Origin: Nitrincola schmidtii
GTDB taxonomy: Bacteria; Pseudomonadota; Gammaproteobacteria; Pseudomonadales; Balneatricaceae
Direction of reading: 5' to 3'
Assembly (NCBI RefSeq): GCF_008973715.1
Contig: NZ_WBOL01000003.1
Coordinates: 186,001-250,000 of the forward strand
DNA length: 64,000 nt
In this document: positions 44,168-52,717 of the stretch, piece after piece
How the letters are laid out: the number at the start of each line of letters is the position of its first letter
How positions within the stretch are numbered: the first letter of the stretch is position 1
Translations under genes and position numbers: made by a program
Notes under the pieces: model-generated
Told to the model about the DNA's origin: nothing
Seen by the model: the letters and a program-made list of their open reading frames with translations, nothing else
Databases searched by the model: none

Positions 44168-44611
44168 ATGGAACAATTCATACCCGAAGGTAGCTCAGTC
44201 CAGGTGATTCGCGAATTGATTCGCGAAGCCAGTCCAGGTGAGGTTTTTTGCTGCCGTGAAGCTGCTTTATTCGAAATAACTAAAGTGGCATTGATTGCAG
44301 AAAAAGCGGCTGATATAACTATACAACTTTTAGATGAAGGCAATTATGTCATTAGACAGGTGTCTTCTAAACGAAGAATTGATCAAAAAAAGAGTGAGCA
44401 TCTTAACGATCGTCAACTTGCAGTGGTCAGAGCGCTTGAAAAGGTGTTACAGCACTGTCGCAAGGAGGGCGTGCAACTGATAGGATTTAGTGACGAGTTG
44501 GTGGCACAGCCTGCTCACCTTGATCCGGCGGAAGGAATATCGCCTTTTGCGCTAGATTTGGATACGAGTGACGTATACAGAGGCGCAGATAGCTTGAAAA
44601 AAGGCGTTTAA
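44168..44611 (+). CDS. Hypothetical protein between KfrA-like gene and response regulator
   Basis: 147-residue soluble protein with no recognised family. The first half is mixed (IRELIREASPGEVFCCREAAL) and the middle is helical and charged. It ends three bases before the response regulator start, so the two are one operon and may be partners. Confidence 0.65.
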   Translation: MEQFIPEGSSVQVIRELIREASPGEVFCCREAALFEITKVALIAEKAADITIQLLDEGNYVIRQVSSKRRIDQKKSEHLNDRQLAVVRALEKVLQHCRKEGVQLIGFSDELVAQPAHLDPAEGISPFALDLDTSDVYRGADSLKKGV

Positions 44612-44613
44612 CT

Positions 44614-45270
44614 ATGGCAATCCGTTTGTTATTGGTTGATGATCATTCCATCATCCGAGCCGGATATCGGCAAATTTTGCAAAAACATCGTGATATATCA
44701 GTGGTTGCTGAGGCTGAAACGGGCCAGTGTGCGGTGAACTGCTGTAAGGAATATCGTCCTGATGTCGTCGTTTTGGATCTCTCGATTCCTTTTAATAATG
44801 AATCTGATGAAGTTTCATTTGCTTGTGGTTTAGAGACTATTCGTAAAATTGTTGCTCTGCGTCTTCATACTAAGCTTTTAGTGCTGACAGCGATGTCTAA
44901 CGAACCCTTTCCAACTCAAGCGGTTACAGCGGGTGCTTCTGGCTATTTAACCAAACACTGTGCCCCTGAAGAATTAGTCGTTGCTGTTAAAGCTGTCGCT
45001 AAAGGTGAGCAGTATTTTTCAGCATCTATCCGCAATGAGATGAATCCCGATAGTGAGACTAATGCTCCGCTAGTGAATCTTAGTAAGAGGGAGCTTGAAG
45101 TCTTTAGTATGTTAGCAGAAAGCTTTCCAATCAATCAGATAGCAGAATCTCTTTGTTTAAGTCCTAAGACAGTTCACGCACATCGTGCAAACATTTTGCG
45201 AAAGCTTAAGCTGAAGAATAATGCTGAGCTAGTCAAAATGGCAGTACGCTATGGAGTTGCTGTCAATTGA
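44614..45270 (+). CDS. NarL/LuxR-family response regulator, orphan
   Basis: 218 residues: receiver domain with the acidic pair in LLLVDDHS, the phospho-acceptor Asp in VVVLDLSIP, and Lys in GYLTKHCAPEEL; then a LuxR-type helix-turn-helix (LSKRELEVFSMLAESFPINQIAESLCLSPKTVHAHRANI). No histidine kinase gene is nearby. It resembles the GacA/UvrY group in design, and gacA is missing from its usual place before uvrC, but identity as GacA cannot be claimed. Confidence 0.88.
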   Translation: MAIRLLLVDDHSIIRAGYRQILQKHRDISVVAEAETGQCAVNCCKEYRPDVVVLDLSIPFNNESDEVSFACGLETIRKIVALRLHTKLLVLTAMSNEPFPTQAVTAGASGYLTKHCAPEELVVAVKAVAKGEQYFSASIRNEMNPDSETNAPLVNLSKRELEVFSMLAESFPINQIAESLCLSPKTVHAHRANILRKLKLKNNAELVKMAVRYGVAVN

Positions 45271-45348
45271 TAGATTGACCAGTGACATCAAGTTGTCATC
45301 TTCTCTAAGTATCCTCTTTTTTCTTATTACTTATCAATGGAATACCCA

Positions 45349-46023
45349 ATGAATTGCTATAAGTTGATCATCTTCGACCTAGACGGAACTTTATTGGATA
45401 CGGTTGAAGAGATAGCTGCCTCTATGAACGATATGCTATCGGAATTTGATTTACCTAATGTCACGCTGGATCAGGCAAAAAATTGGGTAGGAAAGGGCGC
45501 ACCTCACTTTTTAAACCAAGTAATGGATTATCATCAGCTTAAAGTTGATGTTGGTTATGATGAGTTATTACAACGTTTCTACCATTATTATGAAAGGCGT
45601 TCTGGTACGGGAAGTAGCTTATACCCGGGCGTTATGGAGGCTTTAGAAGCCTTGTATGGATCAGACTATAAGCTCTCAGTTGTGACTAATAAGTTCAAGC
45701 GTGGCGCAGATAAGGTACTTCAGTCACATAAAATTGATCATCTATTTGATGACATTATTGGTGGCGATTCTTTTGAACACAAAAAGCCAGATCCTATCGC
45801 AGTTCATTACCTAATGAAGAAGCACGGAGTTCAACCTGAGCAAGTTCTTTTCATTGGGGATTCAACAACTGATGTATCAACGGCTAAAAATGCAGGTGTA
45901 GAGGTGTGGGCGGTGCCTTATGGCTACAATCATGGTCAGCCCATAGAGTTAGCTAATCCTAATCGAGTCATGAGTTCATTTTCCGATGTTCTCGATATCT
46001 TGAACGCACGCCAAATCCCATAA
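45349..46023 (+). CDS. HAD-family phosphoglycolate phosphatase-like
   Basis: 224-residue HAD hydrolase with all four motifs: FDLDGTLLDT, VVTN, KKPDP and GDSTTDV. The cap insertion of ~60 residues and overall length resemble Gph, which clears 2-phosphoglycolate produced during DNA repair. ATG 45349 has GGAA seven bases upstream; ATG 45337 is an alternative adding four residues. Confidence 0.88.
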   Translation: MNCYKLIIFDLDGTLLDTVEEIAASMNDMLSEFDLPNVTLDQAKNWVGKGAPHFLNQVMDYHQLKVDVGYDELLQRFYHYYERRSGTGSSLYPGVMEALEALYGSDYKLSVVTNKFKRGADKVLQSHKIDHLFDDIIGGDSFEHKKPDPIAVHYLMKKHGVQPEQVLFIGDSTTDVSTAKNAGVEVWAVPYGYNHGQPIELANPNRVMSSFSDVLDILNARQIP

Positions 46024-46084
46024 ATTTTAAGTAGGTTGGTAACTGATAACTGCAGCTGAAGAGTCTGCTTTTGCTAATTATATA

Positions 46085-46112
46085 ACTTCGTATAATGTAT
46101 ATTATGTTAAAT
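46085..46112 (+). other. dif: Chromosome dimer resolution site dif
   Basis: 28 bp with the XerCD architecture: XerC arm ACTTCGTATAA (46085-46095), central TGTATA (46096-46101) and XerD arm TTATGTTAAAT (46102-46112). The central region and XerD arm match E. coli and Pseudomonas dif exactly. XerC and XerD recombine here after FtsK brings the sites together, so this marks the replication terminus region. The 254-bp gap (46024-46277) also holds a 12-bp palindrome TGAATTAATTCA (46171-46182) and no gene. Confidence 0.93.
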
Positions 46113-46277
46113 CGTATAGTTGTGAAGTTATACGGATCGCTACTGTATTGTGTAGTTTCCGGTTCAACTCTGAATTAATTCAGCCCTATCAGAAACTTTG
46201 GTGCTTACAGTCACCGACATTGTGATATGTGTTCCGGGTTGAGTGATTGGAATTCCCACATTCAGGAATAGTTAAAG

Positions 46278-47120
46278 TTAAAAGTCGTATCGGGATAGCA
46301 TCATCTGATGAGCCACCATATGCTCTTGCATGATAGCTAGCTCCAACCTTTCCATTATTTCAACAAAAGGAAGTAATGTATCCGGTGTCTTCGCCTTTAA
46401 ACGGCTAAATTGATGCGCCTGAGCCCAAAATTTTTCTGCCTGATTTATCTTAGTAAGCAATGATTGTTCTAGGTTTTCTTCTGATAGCTTGGGAAAAATT
46501 AGCGAATCTGACTTGCTTTCTAATCCCATTAGCATACCGGCAGGGTCAAAATCATAGAACCCGATCACACATGCAGGCGGATATGCCGCTAATGCAATTT
46601 TTAGCTCTCTCGCGTCACTCTCATGACCTCGATAAATAAATAGTGGATTAGTGAAAGGTTGCTCAAATTTCAGATCATTGATAGATCTCATAACGGCGCC
46701 ATTTTCAACAATAATCACTTCAGCGTCTTCGAGTATGAGATGATCAATTGGCACAAGTAGATTTGTGCCGCGTGGTGTTATGGCGGGTCCATTGATTGTT
46801 TGTACTTCATAGCCAATAGGAGCTGCTACTTTTAATTGACCTGCAAAAACATTCTTTCTTGCAAGTTTTTCATTTATTCCTATACTCGCAACGTTAATTC
46901 GATCCTCGGGTATTGAGTTTTCTACAAGTGGATCGATACCTGTTTGATCTTTAAACCATCCTCTAAGCCCTTCCCTATCCCTTCCATTGAACCGGATATA
47001 AGAACCCACAATGTTACCAATACCTTGTTCATCATGAATTTTTTGAAAACTTTTGTTTAGAGTAGTTGCATCTTTGCCACTGCGAAGAAAGCGCTGGATG
47101 ATTTCAAACTCTCTATTCAT
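46278..47120 (-). CDS. JetD/MksG-like TOPRIM nuclease subunit of an SMC defence module
   Basis: 280 residues. The C-terminal half has the TOPRIM-like signature: Glu139 in VIIVENG, RGHESDARELK, and the acidic pair Asp190/Asp192 in GFYDFDPAG. In Wadjet systems JetD is the nuclease that cuts plasmid DNA after loop extrusion by the SMC complex (system knowledge). It is shorter than typical JetD. Start overlaps the upstream gene by 8 bp (ATGAATAG). Last gene of the minus-strand operon. Confidence 0.75.
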   Translation of the reverse strand: MNREFEIIQRFLRSGKDATTLNKSFQKIHDEQGIGNIVGSYIRFNGRDREGLRGWFKDQTGIDPLVENSIPEDRINVASIGINEKLARKNVFAGQLKVAAPIGYEVQTINGPAITPRGTNLLVPIDHLILEDAEVIIVENGAVMRSINDLKFEQPFTNPLFIYRGHESDARELKIALAAYPPACVIGFYDFDPAGMLMGLESKSDSLIFPKLSEENLEQSLLTKINQAEKFWAQAHQFSRLKAKTPDTLLPFVEIMERLELAIMQEHMVAHQMMLSRYDF

Positions 47121-48342
47121 TGCGGCCTACTTTCCGAAGAACAATATCAGATACCCAGAAGTTTCCACTGAATGTATCATCCGGTGACTCAACAAAGTGA
47201 ATATCTAAACTTGCACGCTGTTTTAGCGGTAGACCGTTGATTTCATTGAAGAGAGCCATGTACCAAATCTCTAACTCACAGTGATTGTCTAGTTTGCTAA
47301 TGTGATAAACCTTTTTAGCCGATATAGGTTCATCGGTTCCAGATAACAGCTCTAATATTTCTTGAACGACTATTATCATAGGGTTTACAGGTATCTCGAC
47401 AGCTTTTTCATTGAGCCCATTTTTTACGGGTTGTGGTACAAATTTCTCTTTTTCAGTAACCGTAAGCGTCGGTAGAGATTCAACAATCGATGCTAATATA
47501 TCTTCGTGCTCGGGATTTGCTAAATCAGGGTAGATCGGATTACATAGCCGAACTGCCCTATTTAATACAGAAGGGAGATCATTAAGATCATCTACGCTTG
47601 GGTGATAGGACTCATCCCTATCAAACTTCTCAATAAGGCAATCAACTAGCCTAGCTTTTTCTTGTTGGCGGTTGATCGTGTGCAACATGTTTATTAATCG
47701 CTCTATCGAATAACCAAGTTGCTTACGGCAATCTTCCAAAGCGCTGGGAATGAATTTTAAAAGTAGTCGTCTGAGGTCTGAGTCATCACCAGCTTTGTTA
47801 TGAAGGTCTTGGTAGTCAAAAGTTTCCAATATTGTATTGAACTCAGATGCCCGTTCTATCATTTTTCTATTTTCGATAGCTCTCAAATCGAGGTTATGTA
47901 TATGAGTGAATTCGGTATTAATATGTCTTGCATAAATAGATAGTGAGCTTCTCAAACTTTCTATTAACTGATGTCCAAAAAAAAAGGCATTCTCTAGGTA
48001 ATGATTACTATCCTCTAATGCTCCTCTGTTTTTGGCTTCACGATAACCATCAATCGTTCCTTCAATTTCTTTCCATAAATCGGCTACCGCACTGTTCGCA
48101 CTGAATCTAAGCTGGCTTCGAGTGACTACCGCCAACAGTGATGTCAGACTTTGACTTAAACGAACGGGTTCATCCATATCTATTTGCCAAGTTAGCTGAT
48201 GTTTCATCAGAGACTTGATAGCCGAACGGTTTTCTTCAGTGTCATGTAATGCTCCACCTTGGTTAAGATAAGCATCAATAATGATATCTCGGTGTTTTGC
48301 TAATGCTTGGAGAGCATCAGCAGCATCATCAATTCTTGCCAT
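47113..48342 (-). CDS. JetA/MukF-like kleisin of the SMC defence module
   Basis: 409-residue, mainly helical protein with a winged-helix-like C-terminal part. No motif is diagnostic, so the assignment rests on size, neighbours (MukE-like and MukB-like genes upstream, TOPRIM gene downstream) and start/stop coupling: its start shares the A of TAATG with the gene before it. Kleisins bridge the two SMC heads. Confidence 0.6.
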   Translation of the reverse strand: MARIDDAADALQALAKHRDIIIDAYLNQGGALHDTEENRSAIKSLMKHQLTWQIDMDEPVRLSQSLTSLLAVVTRSQLRFSANSAVADLWKEIEGTIDGYREAKNRGALEDSNHYLENAFFFGHQLIESLRSSLSIYARHINTEFTHIHNLDLRAIENRKMIERASEFNTILETFDYQDLHNKAGDDSDLRRLLLKFIPSALEDCRKQLGYSIERLINMLHTINRQQEKARLVDCLIEKFDRDESYHPSVDDLNDLPSVLNRAVRLCNPIYPDLANPEHEDILASIVESLPTLTVTEKEKFVPQPVKNGLNEKAVEIPVNPMIIVVQEILELLSGTDEPISAKKVYHISKLDNHCELEIWYMALFNEINGLPLKQRASLDIHFVESPDDTFSGNFWVSDIVLRKVGRNE

Positions 48343-48977
48343 TAGACTAGAGTACCTTGAATTTGTTGATCTCCAGATTCATCATCCAAACGCTCATGAG
48401 CTCGGATGAATGATAGTACATCGTATAAATAGCTCCATCGACCTGTCGCATTATAAAGTGATCCGGAGCTATCAAGCTTTATCAAATATCCTAGTTCTTC
48501 AAGTTTGTTTAGAATCTGGTTGATGCGGCCCTTTCCATCAGTAGCGGCAGATTTAAACAGTCTATGTCGAGTTAGATCTTCTAACGCTTGATTAAGCTCA
48601 GGTGAACTCTCGATAAATCCGAGTAATTCACTTTCTTTTACAAGCATCCCAGCTTCTATCGGCCTACCTGTGGGATGACAGTCCCTCGCCAAACGCATCC
48701 AACGAACTAGGGGTTCAATTTCACCAGCAAACAGTCTAAAAACACCTCTGATTGCTCGTTTTGCTTCTGCTTCATCGGCATCTAAATAGGCACAATAGTA
48801 TCCTTTACCATCGGAGGTGACTCGTACAGCGCGTTCTATTTTTAAAAGGTAATCGCCTACCTCTCGCAGATTCGATTCGCTTTGCATGAAAGCGAACTCC
48901 CCTGCTAAGGTTTCATGACAAATAATTTTGTCAGATAATAGAGCTTGAACAGTTCGACTAAATAATTGTGAATCCAT
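48342..48977 (-). CDS. JetB/MukE-like subunit of the SMC defence module
   Basis: 211 residues with tandem winged-helix character (GRINQILNKLEELGYLIKLD). Size and context fit the MukE/MksE/JetB accessory subunit that binds the kleisin. Assignment by context and fold impression. Its ATG shares a base with the SMC gene stop (TAATG). Confidence 0.6.
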   Translation of the reverse strand: MDSQLFSRTVQALLSDKIICHETLAGEFAFMQSESNLREVGDYLLKIERAVRVTSDGKGYYCAYLDADEAEAKRAIRGVFRLFAGEIEPLVRWMRLARDCHPTGRPIEAGMLVKESELLGFIESSPELNQALEDLTRHRLFKSAATDGKGRINQILNKLEELGYLIKLDSSGSLYNATGRWSYLYDVLSFIRAHERLDDESGDQQIQGTLV

Positions 48978-51900
48978 TATTTCGCCTCCCCCACAACCAG
49001 TTCAGATATTCGCGATGATAACTCTCTTTTAATACCACTCACCTGTTCTTTTAAATCCCTTACTCCTGATCGACGGTCAATAAGCTTCCGATGCTTGAAA
49101 AACTTAAGTAAATTAGGGTCTGTACTCGGAAATGCTGAGAAGCAATAAATACCAGCTTCATCAAACATTGCGAACACCCTCGCTACATTTTCGGGCGATA
49201 GGGCAGCAAGTTCATCAATAGGCCAGTGAAGCGATATATTTAGATTTGGGCACAGATAACGTGCCATACCTTTGAAAATTACTAATATTGCAAGATATGA
49301 GATACCGTTTGAGCTCACTGCATCAAGTTCGGCTGCACTAGTAGCATGAGCCTTTCGTCCATTCTCTTCTAAGCAGATCCGCAGTCTGATAAGAGAGTTA
49401 ATATCACTTTTTATTCGTGCATTTTGAAGTGCATCGTTAGCCACCTGAATAGACTCCAACAGCACATTTGGGGGGAGTTTAAAGTCTCGATTCTCACACC
49501 AATCTACCCATTGCCGATTAAACTCAGACAGCTTTCTCCAATAGTCTCCTTCTTTCACTACAGATGTCACCTGTAACTCGATATTCGTCAAGTTTTCAAT
49601 CCGTTGATTAGCGTTGATATTTTTTCCAAGATGGCGCGATACTCTATCAACTTCTTTGTTCAGTGAATTGAGGTTGTCATGATACTTCGAAAGGCTATCT
49701 CCAACAGCTCGGACTTGTTCAATGAGTAGATCTCTCAAATCTGGCACATCATTATCTAATAAGTGTGCAAGATCATTTGGTTGGTTCAACCTAAACTCCA
49801 CATCAAACTCATTAAGTCCTGAAACCATTTTGCGCTGGTCAAGTAACATCTGCCAAGCTTTGTAGATACGAGAGTTTACATATTGTTGAAGTATTTGCTG
49901 AGCGATACTCACTCCATTGAGTACGTCTTCACAAAGTTGAGATTCCCTTTTTATATGGCGCTCAAGGTCTAAGATGAGTGCCCCAAACGGATGTTGTGGC
50001 TCGATGATCTCGTCAATTAAAGGACACTGATTGACAAGACTCGTACCCTGTCGAATCTTGTCTTCCAGCTCTTTATGTTTACTTGTATCAATAGAAAGCT
50101 GCTGTTTAAGTTTGTTGCGTTTTTGAGAGTAATATTTGTTGTGACTGTTAATATTTTCCTGAGCTTCGTTACGAGCCGTCTCAGATTCTCGTAGCTGTTC
50201 TTCAATAGTTTCACGTGTATCCCAACGGACTTTGGACCAATGGTCAAATTTTTCGATCTCAATCCAGTAGTCTTTAATCTCATGCACAAGCTCTGTCTGA
50301 TGATTCACTTTTCCACGCAATTCACGAATATCATCTGGATTCATTCCATTCTTTATACAGTCTTCGGAATAACGTTTTTCAATGCGTTTAAGTTGTTCTA
50401 TGAAATCACTCTCTGCTTTTTCTAAGGATTCTTCTAGTTGCTCTTTTTTGTGTTGAATTCTCTGACATTCCATCTGGTATTTAGCGTTGATCTCTTGATG
50501 ATGTTCACTAAAGCGATGATTAATTTGGCTACGTTTTTCATTAATCTGAATTTCAGTCTGAATGATTTCGGCAGCGATTCTATCCATTTCATTTTTCGCA
50601 GCCCTTTGATCTGCTATAGCATTTTGCTTAGCCGTTTCTTTAGCTTTCTTTTTCTCGTTCCGCAGATTTCTGAGGCGACTTGTAAGCTCATCAATATCGT
50701 GACGAAGCGGTTTGATCTTATAATCAAGCTCTTTCAGCTGAGTTTGTATAGCGCGTGCTTCGGCTTCTCGTTCTACAATTGTTTTTTCTGCATTTCTAAC
50801 AATCCCCTCTTGCTGATCCAACCGCTGAGCGAGTGTTTCATTATCTGCACAATGATCGGGGATATCTATTTTTTCTAGTAACAGTGACCAGCCAAAGACA
50901 GTATCAGTCGAACCAATATACTCCGGCTCAAGATCTGATCTTAGGAGCAGGTCTTTATTAATAATACGACCGATCGACTCTGTCCACTTTAGATTTTCTC
51001 TCCTAAACTCAGATAATAAAGTTCCGTCATTAGGATAGGCTATAGCTTGAAGGGAGTTGAGCTTCCCTCGCTCCTTATCAGTATTGATTTTCGCTTGATC
51101 AAGCAAATCAAGTGCACTAATACGCTGTTTTTTTATAAGATCAAGTTCTAATTCGAGTATCTTCAGAGATTCACGTTTTTTATCAATTTGTTCTAGACAG
51201 GTGAACTCTGAGGATTCAATATTGGTTAATTCTTGAATATCTAGGGAACGCTCTATGTAAGTGTTGGCTGTAACTTTTGCTGTCGCATGATTAGAATTAA
51301 GTTCTTTTAATCTCTGAGAAAGTTCGCCGCCATTTAAAGAATCGATAGCTTTCTGCTTATCTTGTGATAGAACTTGTAAAACTTCAGATTTTTCTTGTTC
51401 GCCTGCTCTAAGTTCTTCAACTAACTGGTTGCGCTGGATATTAATTTGATTCTGAATCTGATCGCGATGTCCACGAGCTTTGTACTTCTCCGTGTCACGC
51501 TCACCTTCTAAGTTTTTAACTTGCTGTGTTAACTGATCCAGCTGTGTTTTGAGGTTATCAAGACGTTGTTGCTCTTGTTGAAGATTTGAGTATTTGGCTT
51601 TTTTTAAGTGAATGTTTTGCTCATTAATCCAAGCATCATGGTCTTTATAGATTGCTTTAATATCTCTATCTAATTGAGATGTTTCACTTTTAAGTGCTTG
51701 ATATCGATTCCTGAGCGTCTCAGTTTCAGTTTCATATTTCTCTTTTTCTTCCACCAGTTTTGATTCAGTTACTTTCATACTAGTGGCTAGCTGAGATAGT
51801 TCATTATTTGCCTCGACAAGTCGAGCTTTGAGTTGACTCGCAGTGTCGTCACGATTCTTAACTACAAGCAGCCGAGTGTTATTGTTTTCAATGCAATCTC

Positions 51901-52657
51901 TAATTCTGCCTTCGGAAGCTGTGAAGTCCCTTATGGCTGCTATATCTTGAATAAGTGTTTTATCTTTTAGGTGCTCTGGACGAGAATTGATATGGATGTC
52001 TTTGAACTGTGTCTCTGCGATCATTTTTTTTAATCGCTCAAACATGTCTTTTCTACGCAATATAGAATAGCTCATTCGATCTAGGTGGCTCATGCGATCG
52101 TTAGCACCACCTATACAATATTCACGAGCCAATGCCACATCACCTGCATTACTACCCTTTCGCTGAAGGAGGTTACGATCATTTTGGATAATAGATCGGT
52201 AGTCTGTAATCGTATCCAACTGCTTGCTTATTGTTATATTTTGGACTCTTAAATCGTGAAATATATCGCTGATTGAAACACCTGATTCTAATAAAGGCTT
52301 GATCTCTGGACTGAATAATGTCTCTTCTAAGCCCCCTCGTACAAAACGATAAATCACTTTAGATCCTGAGGTGTGTCTATACATAACGACTAGTCTAAAG
52401 CCATCCTCTCGCTCATGTTCGAAAATAATAGCGCTCGACTGCTTTGGAAGGTAAAAATCCAGAAAAGAGTCCTTATCTGCAATTTGGTCTACAAGCAGAC
52501 TTGGCTCAGTACCATAAAATATAGGGATTAAATTAAGTGCCGATGTTTTGCCAGCACCGTTTCCACCACTGGCATTTGAATGACCATCAACATCGAACTT
52601 TACTGTCATATTTGTAAAGTATGAGTTGTGAAGCACGATTCTTTTTAAACCCAACAT
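48977..52657 (-). CDS. JetC/MukB-like SMC ATPase of the SMC defence module
   Basis: 1226 residues. Walker A GGNGAGKT at residues 31-38, then about 900 residues of coiled coil in two arms with a hinge-like break around ITDIPDHCADNE-type sequence near residue 600, and a C-terminal head with the signature SSNGISYLAIL and Walker B LHWPIDELAAL. The split ATPase at both ends and long coiled coil define an SMC-like motor. ATG 52657 is preferred: the TTG at 52690 sits next to no good ribosome site. Follows Res by 60 bp. Confidence 0.8.
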   Translation of the reverse strand: MLGLKRIVLHNSYFTNMTVKFDVDGHSNASGGNGAGKTSALNLIPIFYGTEPSLLVDQIADKDSFLDFYLPKQSSAIIFEHEREDGFRLVVMYRHTSGSKVIYRFVRGGLEETLFSPEIKPLLESGVSISDIFHDLRVQNITISKQLDTITDYRSIIQNDRNLLQRKGSNAGDVALAREYCIGGANDRMSHLDRMSYSILRRKDMFERLKKMIAETQFKDIHINSRPEHLKDKTLIQDIAAIRDFTASEGRIRDCIENNNTRLLVVKNRDDTASQLKARLVEANNELSQLATSMKVTESKLVEEKEKYETETETLRNRYQALKSETSQLDRDIKAIYKDHDAWINEQNIHLKKAKYSNLQQEQQRLDNLKTQLDQLTQQVKNLEGERDTEKYKARGHRDQIQNQINIQRNQLVEELRAGEQEKSEVLQVLSQDKQKAIDSLNGGELSQRLKELNSNHATAKVTANTYIERSLDIQELTNIESSEFTCLEQIDKKRESLKILELELDLIKKQRISALDLLDQAKINTDKERGKLNSLQAIAYPNDGTLLSEFRRENLKWTESIGRIINKDLLLRSDLEPEYIGSTDTVFGWSLLLEKIDIPDHCADNETLAQRLDQQEGIVRNAEKTIVEREAEARAIQTQLKELDYKIKPLRHDIDELTSRLRNLRNEKKKAKETAKQNAIADQRAAKNEMDRIAAEIIQTEIQINEKRSQINHRFSEHHQEINAKYQMECQRIQHKKEQLEESLEKAESDFIEQLKRIEKRYSEDCIKNGMNPDDIRELRGKVNHQTELVHEIKDYWIEIEKFDHWSKVRWDTRETIEEQLRESETARNEAQENINSHNKYYSQKRNKLKQQLSIDTSKHKELEDKIRQGTSLVNQCPLIDEIIEPQHPFGALILDLERHIKRESQLCEDVLNGVSIAQQILQQYVNSRIYKAWQMLLDQRKMVSGLNEFDVEFRLNQPNDLAHLLDNDVPDLRDLLIEQVRAVGDSLSKYHDNLNSLNKEVDRVSRHLGKNINANQRIENLTNIELQVTSVVKEGDYWRKLSEFNRQWVDWCENRDFKLPPNVLLESIQVANDALQNARIKSDINSLIRLRICLEENGRKAHATSAAELDAVSSNGISYLAILVIFKGMARYLCPNLNISLHWPIDELAALSPENVARVFAMFDEAGIYCFSAFPSTDPNLLKFFKHRKLIDRRSGVRDLKEQVSGIKRELSSRISELVVGEAK

Positions 52658-52717
52658 TTTAGATACCAAGTCCTTTATGAACGAAAACAATTTACATAGC
52701 TTAAAAACGGACCAAGA

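Noticed and set aside
46082-46115. Engineered loxP site
   Set aside because: Only the left arm and the first six spacer bases agree with loxP; the right arm matches at only about half of the positions. The central and right parts match dif exactly, and the context is a natural terminus region.
50240-50878. Plus-strand frames inside the SMC gene
   Set aside because: Low-complexity, hydrophobic translations antisense to coiled-coil codons; typical artefacts.
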